From contig NC_088914.1 in NCBI RefSeq assembly GCF_963576675.1, forward strand, positions 19,323,001 through 19,387,000: a stretch of 64,000 nt of DNA, read 5' to 3'. The position numbers were made by a program, and so were the translations under genes. This DNA comes from Euphorbia lathyris. Lineage: Eukaryota > Streptophyta > Magnoliopsida > Malpighiales > Euphorbiaceae. This document shows, piece by piece, positions 46,509 through 57,529 of this stretch. Each line of letters starts with the position of its first letter. Positions within the stretch are counted from its first letter, which is position 1. The notes under the pieces were generated by a model. It did no database searches. It had not been told where the DNA came from and saw only the letters and a list, made by a program, of their open reading frames with translations.

Positions 46509-47907
46509 ACTGTGGAGGAAGCATTTGCCGGTGCATCAGGTTCCTTGGCCTCTTTTTCTTCGCTTGAGGATGCGAACCAAGTGGTTCAGAGCATGGGCGG
46601 GGTGCTTGCTACGCACGAGGATACTGATGTGACTGGTAACATACCGCAAGGTATGCTCGGGCTGGAAAGTGAGGCGAAGGAAACTGCGGAGGTGATAGCT
46701 GCTGAACCGGAAAAGGTCGAGAACCAGATTCAGGGGGTGCTTACTCGGAAGCGTAAGAAAGAGAAAGGCAAGTCAGTTGCTGGAATTGAAGGTGAAATTT
46801 TTTGCGCTGGGGATGATACTGTTGGGGCAAGCGATGGCTCTTAGCGAGCGTGTACTGATGGTGAGGCCGAGCTTTCAGCGGATATGATGGATCAAGTAGG
46901 TGATCACCCAGATTGCCAAGTTTCGGGAATACGTTATGGGTTTGTCGGTGCACTCTGACATGGCAACGTCGGACCTTGCGCGGGTGATGGCTCGTGTTGC
47001 TAAGGTGCCCGGAGAAGTTCACCGAATGGACGGCGTGTCCAAAATGAACCTTGGTGTGGAAACTTTGTCGGCGCTTGGTGTGGTAAGTTCTCTTGATATG
47101 CTCGTTCAGATTTGTTTCTAATGACTGTATCCTGACTTGTGCAACTTTATGCAGGCCATCCAAAACGCTAACACGGTATTCGACATGTGTGTGAATGATG
47201 AGAATTTGTTTCGAGATATGGAGCAAGGTTTGCGGAATGCTGTGAAGGAGCTGGAAACGGCGAATGGGAAGTTAGCTACCGCCGGGGAGTTGTTGGAGCG
47301 CCGTGAGGGCGAGATCGCAGTGCTGACCGAGCAGCTTAAAGTGGAGACAGGAGGCCGAGTGGAGCTGTCGAAGAGGTTGGCACATGATGCTGAGGAGCTC
47401 CGTTCCTACAAGGTTTTGCTTAAGGTGGCCATCTTATGGACTCGTCGAGTGAAGGAGAAGGTCGAGGAGAGAGCTAGGCAAGCCGTTTCGTTGTTCGATG
47501 AGAATGAGAGACTCAAGCGAGAACTTGAGGTGGCTCGGAAAGAGGCTAATGATCTGCGTGCCTTCACGGGACAATGCGAGGAGAAGCTGATCAAAATGGA
47601 TCGAATGATGCTTATTGCTGCTGCTCACTCTGCCGGGTATGAGGTTCCTTTGGAGGTCATATTCTCGTCGAATGTGTATGATAAAGCTGCCCAGGCGAAA
47701 GCCGTAGAGTTTTGTGGCCGTTTTAAGAAGAAATAGTGGTAGATGGAGATAGCCTGCTCCTTTTGTTTCTTTGATTCAAAGATGTAATAATTTTTCGTAC
47801 GGTTGGAATCTTTTGTGATCTTTTGGCAGCTAAGTTTAAACATCATCTTGCATGTTGATTTGATTTGAGGTTTTGTGATGTGTTTGTCATGTCTTGTCTA
47901 CTCTTGC

Positions 47908-47915
47908 TATAAATA
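47908..47915 (+). promoter_or_regulatory. TATA box for antisense gene B
   Basis: tataaata in the context ttgc-tataaatagg lies between the end of antisense gene A (47736) and antisense gene B, about 120 bp before the latter's open frame. Confidence 0.5.
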
Positions 47916-48029
47916 GGAGTTGGTTTTTGTTTGTGTTCTTCGTTCATGGGGTGTCCTTCTTGCTTCGTTCGTTTGTATTCTTAGGCGTTTGTTTATCCCT
48001 ATTTTCGTGCGATATCGCTTCGGGATATT

Positions 48030-48701
48030 GTGGATTCCGGAAAGGTGCTTGAGGTGCAGAAAGCGATCTCGGTGATGCCTCATCCTTATGTGTATTGTCC
48101 GCCAAGGGATGATCATGATCTGGACAGAAAGGTGCGATATGCCTCCCCGGTGTGGATGAGGCGGAGCGCAAGTTCTCAAAAAAGGACTATGGAAAGCGAG
48201 AGTTCCATGCCGTATACTGGGTCGGTGAAGGATTCCTGTGAGGTGGCGATAAGTGTGTTTTCTTCAACTGAGAAGAAAATCTGGTCGCAGGAAGGGGTCG
48301 GCTATCTTAACCCTGATGAAACAGGTTCTCCTGTTTTAAATCCTCATTGGATTAATAGGCTGCTTGCCGACGAGCTGGAGAGGGTAACTAATCTTCCTCA
48401 TGAAACGGAGTATCGTCGAGTGGGGTGTCATGCTTCACCGACTCGCCCATATGGTCCGACGTTTGTCGATCCTTTGAAGCCTCGGAGCGTGGTGTTTCTC
48501 GAGTTTTCTAGGGAAGGCTGTCTCGGACCGGTTCCAGCGAACCCTAACCACCGCGTGACCCATGTTGGCAAGGCATGTCTGTATCATAGGCAGAACGGGC
48601 ATAACACTGATGAGTGTGTTGACTGGCGAGCGATGTATCAAGACTTGATGGATGACGAAGCTATCCCTAATCCGGACCGTGTAAACGTGCAACTCGCATG
48701 A
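48030..48701 (+). CDS. Antisense gene B: unknown protein with CX2HX4HX4C knuckle
   Basis: An open frame of 223 codons ends at 48699-48701. It stays open upstream of 48030, but no ATG begins it there; the start may lie in a missed exon, or the first internal ATG may be used. The protein is not of a family I recognise. Near its end it has C-LYH-RQNG-H-NTDE-C, a CX2HX4HX4C pattern. The element's own gag, on the other strand, ends with the same pattern (C-KYH-KSSG-H-STEN-C), so B may derive from a gag tail. Such knuckles bind nucleic acid, but that is inference here. No in-frame stop is present, unlike gene A. Confidence 0.5.
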   Translation: MDSGKVLEVQKAISVMPHPYVYCPPRDDHDLDRKVRYASPVWMRRSASSQKRTMESESSMPYTGSVKDSCEVAISVFSSTEKKIWSQEGVGYLNPDETGSPVLNPHWINRLLADELERVTNLPHETEYRRVGCHASPTRPYGPTFVDPLKPRSVVFLEFSREGCLGPVPANPNHRVTHVGKACLYHRQNGHNTDECVDWRAMYQDLMDDEAIPNPDRVNVQLA

Positions 48702-48879
48702 ATGTTTTAAATTTTTGAATTTATGCTTTTGATATGTTGTATCGACTTATGATGAATTTAACGATGCTTCTTGCCTATGTGTCCCAATGTGTATTCTTTT
48801 ATCAAGTCCTATTTGGAAAGAACATCGAGTTGACCCCGTGTTTTCATGGGGCGGTCGAGATGCTTGTGAAAATTTGAAA

Positions 48880-49440
48880 TAATGTTTTGGGTTATTGGTA
48901 GCGAGGACCTCATTGGGTGGCCTGCGTTTTGGTTAATCGGTAACAACATGGGGTTGTCTACGCGATCTGCGAAGAGGCGTTTCGAGATGATCGAGAAGCC
49001 TAGGAATAACTTTTTTGAGTTATTCGTGGCGAGGACCTCATTGGGTGGCTCGTGTTTAATCGGTAACAACATGGGGTTGTCTACGCGATTTGCGAAGAGG
49101 TGTTTCGAGATGATCGAGAAGCCTAGGAATAACTTTTTGAGTTATTCGTGGCGAGGACCTCATTGGGTGGCTCGCGTTTAATCGGTAACAACATGGGGTT
49201 GGCTACGCGATTTGCGAAGAGGCATTTTCGAGATGATCGAGAAGCCTAGGAATAACTTTTTGAGTTATTCGTGGCGAGGACCTCATTGGGTGGCTCGCGT
49301 TTAATCAGTAACAACATGGGGTTGTCTAAGCGATTTGCGAAAAGGCGTTTCGAGATGATCGAGAAGCCTAGGAATAACTATTTGAGTTATTTGTGGCGAT
49401 GACCTTATTGGGTGGCTCGCGTTTCGGTGTGGTTGGTAAT
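48880..49440. repeat. Tandem array, about 122 bp x 4-5
   Basis: taacaacatggggttg occurs at 48941, 49065, 49186 and 49309, with partial units at both edges. The units contain gatcgagaagcctagg and gcgaggacctcattgg. The array fills the space between antisense gene B and the end of pol, in the element's 3' untranslated region. Confidence 0.9.
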
Positions 49441-49558
49441 AACATAGGGTTATTGGCGCAATCGGAGAGACGTTCGTGATCTGGGGATAACGCAGTGTTA
49501 TGTAAACATGTACTTTTATTCATGATTCAGGTTACAGGAGTTCATTGATAATATTTCT

Positions 49559-52500
49559 TTAGTGTCTGGATGTTCCAGCTATGTCAAAGATCGTCCCGTC
49601 TAATGAGGCGATTTTGTAGGCCCCGTTGTGTAGGACCGTGTCGATTATGTAGGGCCCTTCCCATGTCTGCCCTAGCTTTCCTTTGGCGAGTAGGGATTGA
49701 GAGGCGGCCGCATCTCGGAGCACCAGGTCCCCTACTTGGAAAGTGCGGGGTCGCACTCGCTTGTTGTGATATCGTGCTAAGTTTTGCTTATGGGTCGTGA
49801 TCTGAAGTAGTGCGTTAAGGCGCTCTTCCTCCAATCGCTCTCCGGCCTCAACAAGCTCTTCATCGTTGCTAGTTTGTTCGAAAGTTATTTGTCAAGGAGA
49901 TCGAAGGATGACCTCGGATGGTGTCATTGCCTCCGCTCCATAGGTTAAGAAAAAAGGGGTCCGCCATGTGCCGGAGTGCGGGGTTGTGCAATATGACCAT
50001 AATACTGCTGAGATATGGTCGGGCCAAGCTTGCCCTTTGTCGAAAAGGCGTGCTTTTATACCGCGAAGGATCGTGCGGTTGCTTACTTCAGTGAGCCCGT
50101 TGCTTTGAGGATGCGCGACTGAGGTGTATCGACCTATTATGCCCCACTCGTCGCAGAAATTGCGAAACTGAGTGCAGTCAAATTGTCGCCCGTTGTCTGT
50201 GATGAACGAATGAGGGACTCCGAATCGGTATATTATTGTTCATTTTAGGAAGCTTATAACATTGTCGGCGGTTATCTTGGCGATAGCCTCCGCCTCAATC
50301 CATTTTGTGAAATGATCGACCGCGACTACTATGAAGCGTTTTTGTGCCAAGGCAATTGGAAAAGGGCCAAGTAGATCAACTCCCCATACTGCGAAGGGCC
50401 AGGGTGTGATGATGCCCTTGAGGGAAGCCGCCGGCGCATGATGAGTATTAGCGTGGACTTGACATGCTTGGCAACTGCGCACTAGACTGACTGCATCGGA
50501 GTCCATGGTCTGCCAGTAAAGTCCTTGTAGTCGGGCCTTCTTTGCAATGGATCGAGCGCCATGATGCGAGCTACACACGCCCTGGTGTATCTCTTTTAGA
50601 CAGTGATCTCCTTCCTCCTCGGATATGCAGCGCAACCAAGGTTGTTTGGAGGACTTCCAATAGAGTAGGTCGTCATGCATCGCATACCGCCAGGAACGCC
50701 GAACCACGAGGGATGCCTGCGTCCGATCCTCCGGCAGTGTTCCATCTTCTAGATATCTGATTATCGGGCTCCTCCAGGCGCTTGTTGCTGCATCTGTTGT
50801 GTCGATCTGCAACGAACATTTTGTGCTAATGGCTGGGGCCGCAGCGGTTTCTATGAGGGTATGCGGGTCACGGGATTTCTCTCCTGCTGCGAGAGCGGCA
50901 ATGGCATCTGCCTCTTCATTCTCTTCTCGCGGTACGAGTGTAAGGATAAAGGTTACTCCTTTGTTCTTGAGATCCTCGAGTAGGGATTTAGCGAGCGCCA
51001 GATATTGACACATCGTTGGGTCTTTTTCTCTATAAGTACCGCTGACGTGGCTGACCACGAGTTTGGAGTCTGAGTACATTGTCAGGTGTCCGGTTACCAT
51101 TATTTTGGCTAACCGAAGAGCTGCGATCACGGCCTCATATTCTGCCTGATTGTTCGTGGTTGGAAAGTCGAGTCGGACGGCGTACCATAGTCGGAGGTTG
51201 TTAGGTCCCTGAATGGCAATGCCTGCACCTGCTCGTCCTGGGCCACAGGAAACGTCCACACTCATGGTCCATAGGTCACTATTATGAGCTTTTGCCAGCG
51301 TGAGGTCGCTAGTCGAGGACCCGGTGAATTCAACAATGAAATCGGACAGCACTTGAGCTTTGATCGCCGTGCGGGGTTCAAAACGTATGTCAAACTGCGA
51401 TAGTCGAACCGACCAGCTGGTGATCCGTCCGGAGACTTCTGGTTTCTGGACTGCCTTCTTGAGAGGATAGCTGGTTTTGACCACAACCGTATGCGCTTGG
51501 AAGTATGGTCGGAGACGCTCGGATGCTTGCGCTATGGCAAACAGAGCCTTCTCAACCTCAGAGTATCGGGCTTCCGCAGCCTTCAGGACCCTGCTCAAAA
51601 AGTAAATCGGATAGAGCTCCGTACCCTCTTTTTGAGTCAAGACCACTGCCATAGCTTCATCGCCAATGGTGAAGTATAGTTGGATGTCCCGTCCTTGCTT
51701 TGGTACTGATAGTAGTGGCGGTGTGGTGAGGAAAGTTTTAATGGCTTGAATGCCGCCTGGCAGTCCGTTGACCACTTGAAGGGATGCTCCTTCTTGATTG
51801 CTTTGTAAAAAGGCAAGCAACGTTGTGCCGAGCAGGAGATGAATTGTCCTAAGGCGATAATCCTCCCGTTGAGCCTCTGAACTCCCTGTAAGTTGTGTGG
51901 TGCTTCCATTTCTAAGATTGCCTCGATCTTTACGGGATTAGGCTCGCTACCCTTTTTCGAAACCACGCAACCAAGGAACTTGCCGCTTCGAATATCGAAG
52001 AAACATTTCTCCGGGTTTAGTTTGAGGTTGTAATCCCTGAAAATTTTAAACACCTCCGCCAGGTCCCGCGGGTGGTCGCTCTCTTCAGTGCTTAGGACGA
52101 CCATATCATCGATGTATACTTGTACCGTCTTGCCGATGAGGTGAGTGAACATCTTGTCTATTAGTCGCTGATATGTGGCTCCTGCATTCTTCAAACCGAA
52201 AGGCATCACGTTGTAGCAATACGTACCTTCATGCGTTATGAAGGAGGTCTTTTCGGCATCGGCCGGATCTAGAGGGATTTGCTGAAAACCAGCGATGGCA
52301 TCAAACTGGGACAAGATTTTGCGACCGGCTGTTTGGTCTAGAAGCTGATCTATGTTAGGCAGCGGGTAGGAATCCTTGGGGCACGCTTTATTCACATCCG
52401 TAAAATCTACACACATGCGGTACTTTCCGCTGGCTTTCTTTACAAGTACAACATTAAAAAGCCAATCCGGATAGTGGACCTCTCGAATAAATTTTACAGC

Positions 52501-53391
52501 TAATAGCTTCTCGATCTCTTCATTGACGGCAGCTTGCTTGTCTTTCGCCTGTATCCGTTTCTTCTGCTTTAGGGGTTCGACGGAAGGGTTGATGTTCAAT
52601 CTGTGAGTTGCTTGCTCGGGCGAGACTCCTGTGATGTCTTCGGTGCACCATGCGAATACGTCTGAATGCTCTATTAGGATGGCCTTTATCTCGCTAGCCA
52701 GAGGAGGTGGGAGCTTGGTCCCAATCTTTAGTGTCTTGTTCTCCCCGACGGGGCAGTCGCTGACAGGTTCAATCGGTGTGGGATTGTACCCCCTCATATC
52801 CATCAGACCGTCCTCAAGGTAGACTGCCGTCCGAGGTTGAGTCACCTCCCATTGCAGCTTCTTAGCCAGGATGCGATCTCCTTGGATGGTGATGTTGCCG
52901 TTTCGACGCGGTAAAGTCAAGCATAGGTCGGAGATATCAATTATGGCTTTGAGGTCAGCCAGCAGAGGTCTTCCGATAATGGCGTTATAGGCCAAGGGGA
53001 TGTCCACCACCACCCATTCAGCGGTGTCTTCTACTTGTTGGTCGTTTTCGGCAAAGGTTGTTGACAGAGAGATGACTCCCTTCACGGGGACCTCTATTTC
53101 TGACAAACCGACCAGGGGAAAGGTTCCGGCACGGAGGGCCGTGTGAGTGTTCTTCATAGCACGGAGCGCTCTCCAGGTAAGCAGGTTCACCGAGCTCCCT
53201 GTGTCCACCAGCACCCGATGCATTTTAAAGCCGACGATGTTGATGGTGACTACGAGGGCCTCCGAATGGCTGGTTCGGAGTGGTGGCTGTAGCGTCAGGG
53301 TCTGATCAGCTACTTTTCTCTTTCCAGATGAGGACAGAGTGTCGACGCTCCCTCTCTTATGACATGGATTTCTCCATGGAATCTTGGTCAT
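49559..53391 (-). pseudogene. Tat pol: protease, RT, RNase H, second RNase H, integrase, degenerate
   Basis: Reading right to left: aspartic protease VDTGSSVNLL (about 53185-53215), RT with SGKYRMCVDFTDVNKACPKDSYPLP and YIDD (about 52103-52120), a first RNase H (about 51500-51700), then a second, Tat-specific RNase H (VDVSCGPGRAGAGIAI, NNQAEYEAVIAALRLA, YSDSKLVV; about 50900-51260). The integrase finger (HHGARSIAKK to CQAC) and core (WGVDLLGP, then TDNG, then E) follow, and the C-terminal DNA-binding tail ends at 49559. Breaks: a frameshift near 51745 between RT and RNase H, and in-frame TGA at 50240-50242 and 49892-49894. Confidence 0.9.
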
Positions 53392-53495
53392 TTGGCCTCA
53401 TCTGTTCGGCCGGTGTCTCGTTGCTTCGGGCTCTGTTCCCTCTTCCTGGTAGTCTTCGGTGGTGCACCTTGCTCTGTGATTCGCTCGATTTCTTT

Positions 53496-54864
53496 CTATA
53501 GTTGATAGCAATTCTCTGTGGAGTGTCCGGAGGATTTGTGGTATTTGCAGTATTCCTTCTCGACACGGGTCTTTCCTTTTTCTGCCGGGGGAGTTAGGTG
53601 GGCGTAACGATGGGGCTGGTTTTGAGCAGCATAGTGTACCTCCTTTCCACGGGATCGGTCCCCCCTGCGCTCAAGGTTTGCCGGCTCGACCCGTGTCGGG
53701 AAAGGTATGGGTGCCTCCCTGCGTGCCCGGCCCTCGTTTCGTGCCTCCGTGGTTGGTCTGCTCTTCTCCTCTTTGGGCACATCTCCTCTGGCCTTGTCCT
53801 TTTCCGATTCCTCGTATCCTGTCGGGCGATCCCAGTCGTCATACCGGACGAAGGTTTGTGCCATGGTCATGAGCTCCTCGAAGGATCGCAGCATCTTTGC
53901 TTTAGGGGCTCGCACGAGGTTCCCTTCGCTAGGGCATCATGAGCTACCTCTAGGTTGAGGCCCTTGACCTGGGAGGCCATGTGGTGGAACCTGGAAAGAA
54001 AGTTACGCAGTGGCTCAGTTGCTCGCTGCTTGAGCCCATTGAGGTCCGAGCTGATCTTTCTTACCTTTGCTGCCGCGGCGAATCGGGAGAGAAAAAGTCC
54101 TTTAGTAGATCGAACGAGTCAATTGACTCGGGAGCCAGTCCTCGATACCACTCTTGGGCACTGGATGAGAGTGTGGTGGGAAAAACTTTACACATGATGT
54201 CCTCGTCCTTTGAATACAGGTTGATAGTGCTCATGAAGGATGCCACGTGGTCGTTTGGGTCTTCGGTTCCCGAATATTGCGTCAGGCGAGGAGCCTTCCA
54301 GTCTCGTGGGAACCTTGTCTCGATGATTCTTTGTACTAGCGGCGTTTTGCTAGAGGTGATGCTTCCTCCCATGACGCCTCCGAGGGCCCTCTTGTCTAAA
54401 AAGCGCTGGATCTTCAGTTCCAACGCGTCTTCGCTGTTCATGGTTGTTGTCTCTTCCCGTGGTACACCGCTTCCTCCGGTTGTGGCGGCTCCGGCCCCTC
54501 TCCCCGTGGGTATCTCGGGTCCTAAGGACTGCCCCGGGGACATGCCTTCTCTTTGTATCTCCGCTGCTGCCTTAAGGTATTGCCAAATTTTGGCGTTTTC
54601 CTCCTACAAGCTTCTCTGTTGTTCTATGATCTTCATCTGAGCCGCCGTATGAACAGCTTGAGTGGTTTGAAAACCTTGTATCGCACTGAGGAGCTGCGTG
54701 GTATTGTAAGTTTCCTCTTCTTCCGAGCTTACCTCCTCCATTAGTGGAGCCAGGTTTCTAGGGGAAATTGGGATGACCGGTGCGGACCGGTCCACGTTTG
54801 TCATAGAACTGGTTGCTCCGATCTCCGGCGCCTCCGTTGGAGTGGACCCAGTCGGCGTTTGCAT
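53496..54864 (-). pseudogene. Tat gag, degenerate
   Basis: The frame begins at ATG 54864. After a TAG near 54604 the same frame carries the Retrotrans_gag domain (FPRDWKAPRLTQYSG-EDPNDHVASF, AQEWYRGL). A frameshift near 54070 moves the rest into another frame, which encodes an R/E-rich linker and ends with a CX2HX4HX4C knuckle (CKYHKSSGHSTENC) at about 53510-53550. Another frame change precedes the protease. Confidence 0.8.
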
Positions 54865-54889
54865 CTCGCTGGAGGCTCCGAGGTCACTT

Positions 54890-54913
54890 GTACTCCACGC
54901 TCATCGCACCAAA
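54890..54913 (-). other. Probable primer binding site of the Tat element
   Basis: On the minus strand the sequence directly after the 5' LTR reads tttggtgcgatgagcgtgg. The position is right for a tRNA primer site, but I do not recognise the tRNA. Confidence 0.45.
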
Positions 54914-55218
54914 TAATTAGGATACGCGGAACAGTGATCCGAGCTCTCTTCGGGGGGGTGCTCGTGTTCCTCGAGGGTCGTCTCTGTGCGGGGAGCGGTC
55001 CCTGGGAACACTCCGACGATCAAGATAGTTAGTTGCTCGAGAGTATTGATAATCTATTCAAAATGAGTTAGAGTGTATGTTACCCGATCCCCTTGCTTTG
55101 GTTGCCTCCTTCTTATTTATAGTGAGTCCCCTTGGACCTTTGAGGCCTCTCGCCTCCTTAGCCCTTGGGCCCGCTAGTCCTATGGACCTATTGGACCTTT
55201 AAAAGACATTCCGAATCA
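54914..55218 (-). repeat. Right (5') LTR of the Tat element
   Basis: 305 bp, near-identical to 40649-40952, with a minus-strand TATA (tatttata on + at 55114-55121) that should drive gag-pol. Followed by the gttac target duplication. Confidence 0.9.
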
Positions 55219-55223
55219 GTTAC

Positions 55224-56495
55224 TATAATAATTTTTAATAAAATTATTAAATTTGTAAACTGCATAATCATTTTGTAAACTGAAAAAATTTAAACCACTT
55301 TTGTTTTTTAACTTCACTCCAAACAACGGAGTGGGCTCCAAGAAAAGGAACCACTTTCATATATGTACGATGCATCCGCTCCTCACCAATCTTGTTCAAT
55401 TTGTTAAAAGTTAAGCAAAAATCATTCTATTCAATTGTGTGCTAAACTTAATTAAATAAATAAAGAGAATAGGTTTATAGTTTTTGGAAAAATATCAATT
55501 TAAACTGCATATATAAAATATCATCAATATAAATTTAGGATCCGTTTGTTTCAACTGCTCATATTTGCTGTTTGCTATTTGTTGTTGTTATTACGAATAA
55601 ACAACAGATATTAGTTGATTTTTTTTTGTATAAAAAGCAACTGTTTCGAATTTTTACCAAACTCTTTTTGTCTCCTTTTTAGACTTGAAAGGCAAAACGC
55701 AATTCTAAAAAATAGAAACAAACGGATACTTAACATTTAAAAAAAAACACAAATTTAGATATTGATAACGAAATATGACACGTATATTTTGTTATTTGTC
55801 TAAATTAATATATTTTTTAAACGTTAATTTTATATTGATAATATTTATACGTAAAGTCTATATTAATTTACCCAAAAACTTTAAACCTATTTTTATCCTT
55901 AAATAAATAAAAGCCAGTTCGAATTGGATTCCTTAAATAATATTCTAATTAGATTCACATTAAATATTTTATTTATTTTATTTGGCAATTGGGTGTAACT
56001 TGTCACACAAACTGCATGCCTACCTTTCATATAACAACCAACTTCTATACTTGTCCAGAAAGTAAACCCCATAAACATACATTTCTCAATATATATATTC
56101 GTCGACCAAAAACGACAAAATTCCCAAAACACCCTCCAGTCTTTCTACCCCTACTTCCCTACCTTGTTTGTTAAGATTCTATATTTCCACACACTTCCAG
56201 GGTCATTTTTGGAATCACAGGCGTTGAATTCAACGAAGCTATGAGACCCGCCTCCTATGTTAAGAGAAATTATACCATACAAGTAGTACATCTTATCATC
56301 CGATGCACCAAATTACATGTGATTTGGTTTGCACACTTTGTGGGTTGTGATTATTATTTTTGTTTACAAAAAGATATTTGTAAAAATAGTGAAATAAAAT
56401 ATCTAAACAAAAATTTCTTTTTATTTTAACAATATTACAAAAAGAAAACATTTTTACTAATATTGAAAACCACATGTACTGTCTTACCATCTAGA
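55224..56495. other. AT-rich spacer
   Basis: No gene or clear element. The DNA is AT-rich with homopolymers. Confidence 0.6.
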
Positions 56496-57150
56496 TATCG
56501 TCTTGTAAACGTAAGCCCGGAAGAACAGTGTCAGCTCGAGTCTGGCGAGTTTTTGAAAAGAAAAAAAAAAGGCACCGAATCTTGGAGCTAAAGCCGGCCT
56601 ATAGGCCCCCTTTCTCCTCATAATGTAAAGCCATAGGAATGCTCTCCTCGAGGTTACCGGTTACCCTTCCTCCCGAGCAACTAATGGTAATAAAGCATTC
56701 CATAATGGATTGAAACCGGAAAGGAGAATCAGAATCCAAATTCTTTCTTTTAAACAGTGACATGACTTTTATGGTTGCGCTTACGTGTACATGCAGCAAA
56801 TAGCAAGATACCCATAGTATACTTTCAGTTTGGCTTTTCGACCTGGAGGAGAAAGCCTCTGTGAAATATTCCGGAAGTTTAAAACTTGAATTGGCACAAT
56901 ATCGCGAAGTCGCCACCGCTAACTCTCCCTAATGCTTAAAACTTCACTCCTTGACTGTTAATTCAGTCTTCTAGGTCGTCAAGGAACTCTCATATGAGTT
57001 TGGTCAACCATTGATTGGACTTCCACCATGCTACTAGGCTAAAATGCTTCGTCCCTCGCTTCCATTCCTGAAGAAAGCCTTCGCGCATTCTTGATAAGGT
57101 TATTAGTGAGCCGAGCGTTAAGGAAGATGTGGACACAAGTAATTGACACA
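56496..57150. other. GC-richer block, possible organelle DNA insertion
   Basis: About 650 bp with near-balanced base composition, abruptly bounded by very AT-rich DNA. It has no TIR, LTR or repeat structure. The texture (gccggcctataggccccc, cttcgcgcattcttgataag) recalls non-coding plant mitochondrial DNA. A 105-codon minus-strand frame (56599-56916) is not recognised. Origin is inferred from composition only. Confidence 0.3.
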
Positions 57151-57520
57151 AACAATCACAAAAAAATATATTACAATTTTTAAACCCTCAAAACCCAAAA
57201 TCATAAATATTTTTACTTATCCCAAAATATAATACACATGATTGATAATTTTAAATATTTAAATTTTTTAATTAATTAGTCATATACAGTAGTATTAATA
57301 TTTGGCTCGGTAAAACCCCTGAATTTGACTAAAAAATTATTACCTAATCAAATTTATTTAAAATTATTTATTGATTGTTATATTTATTTAAAATGGTATA
57401 TATTTCAATTTATTTCAATTTTTCTTGTTTTGACATAAATTTAAAAATTTAATCACATTATTTTTAATAAATTTAGAAGAATTACTTTTTAAACTAATTT
57501 TAAAACATTCTTCATGATAT
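57151..57520. other. AT-rich spacer
   Basis: Nothing supported; it ends at the target duplication tttattaaa of the next element. Confidence 0.6.
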
Positions 57521-57529
57521 TTTATTAAA

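Larger units (their letters stand above)
41499..47736 (+). pseudogene. Antisense gene A: Transposase_28-like plus coiled coil, split by hAT
   Basis: Read exons are 41499-42624, 42710-42779 joined to 46517-47082 across the hAT insertion, and 47155-47736, with GT-AG introns. The N-terminus is basic (KRKRR, KKKKT). Then comes the block typical of the plant Transposase_28 family (LPLLPFFVEVLKEYDLCPGQ, NGWRMMVAFYSLCR). The last exon is a long coiled coil rich in E, K, L and R. Proteins of this family are known as antisense additional ORFs in Tat elements; their function is unknown. Breaks: TAG at 41916, TAG at 46842 and a one-base slip near 46890. The hAT element enters the second exon. The intron borders are by eye, and the donor of intron 1 could be shifted by a few bases. 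Confidence 0.7.
40649..55218 (-). mobile_element. Tat/Retand-type Ty3/gypsy element with antisense genes, 14.57 kb
   Basis: LTRs of 304 and 305 bp bound it (40649-40952 and 54914-55218), with gttac duplicated outside (40644-40648 and 55219-55223). Gag and pol read right to left. The pol region has two successive RNase H domains, the mark of the Tat lineage. Between pol and the 3' (left) LTR lie two genes on the opposite strand and a 122-bp tandem array. A 3.73-kb hAT element sits inside the first antisense gene, so the element alone is about 10.8 kb. The two LTRs differ by about seven substitutions and one base of length (about 2 percent). Gag and pol are broken by stops and frameshifts. Confidence 0.9.
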
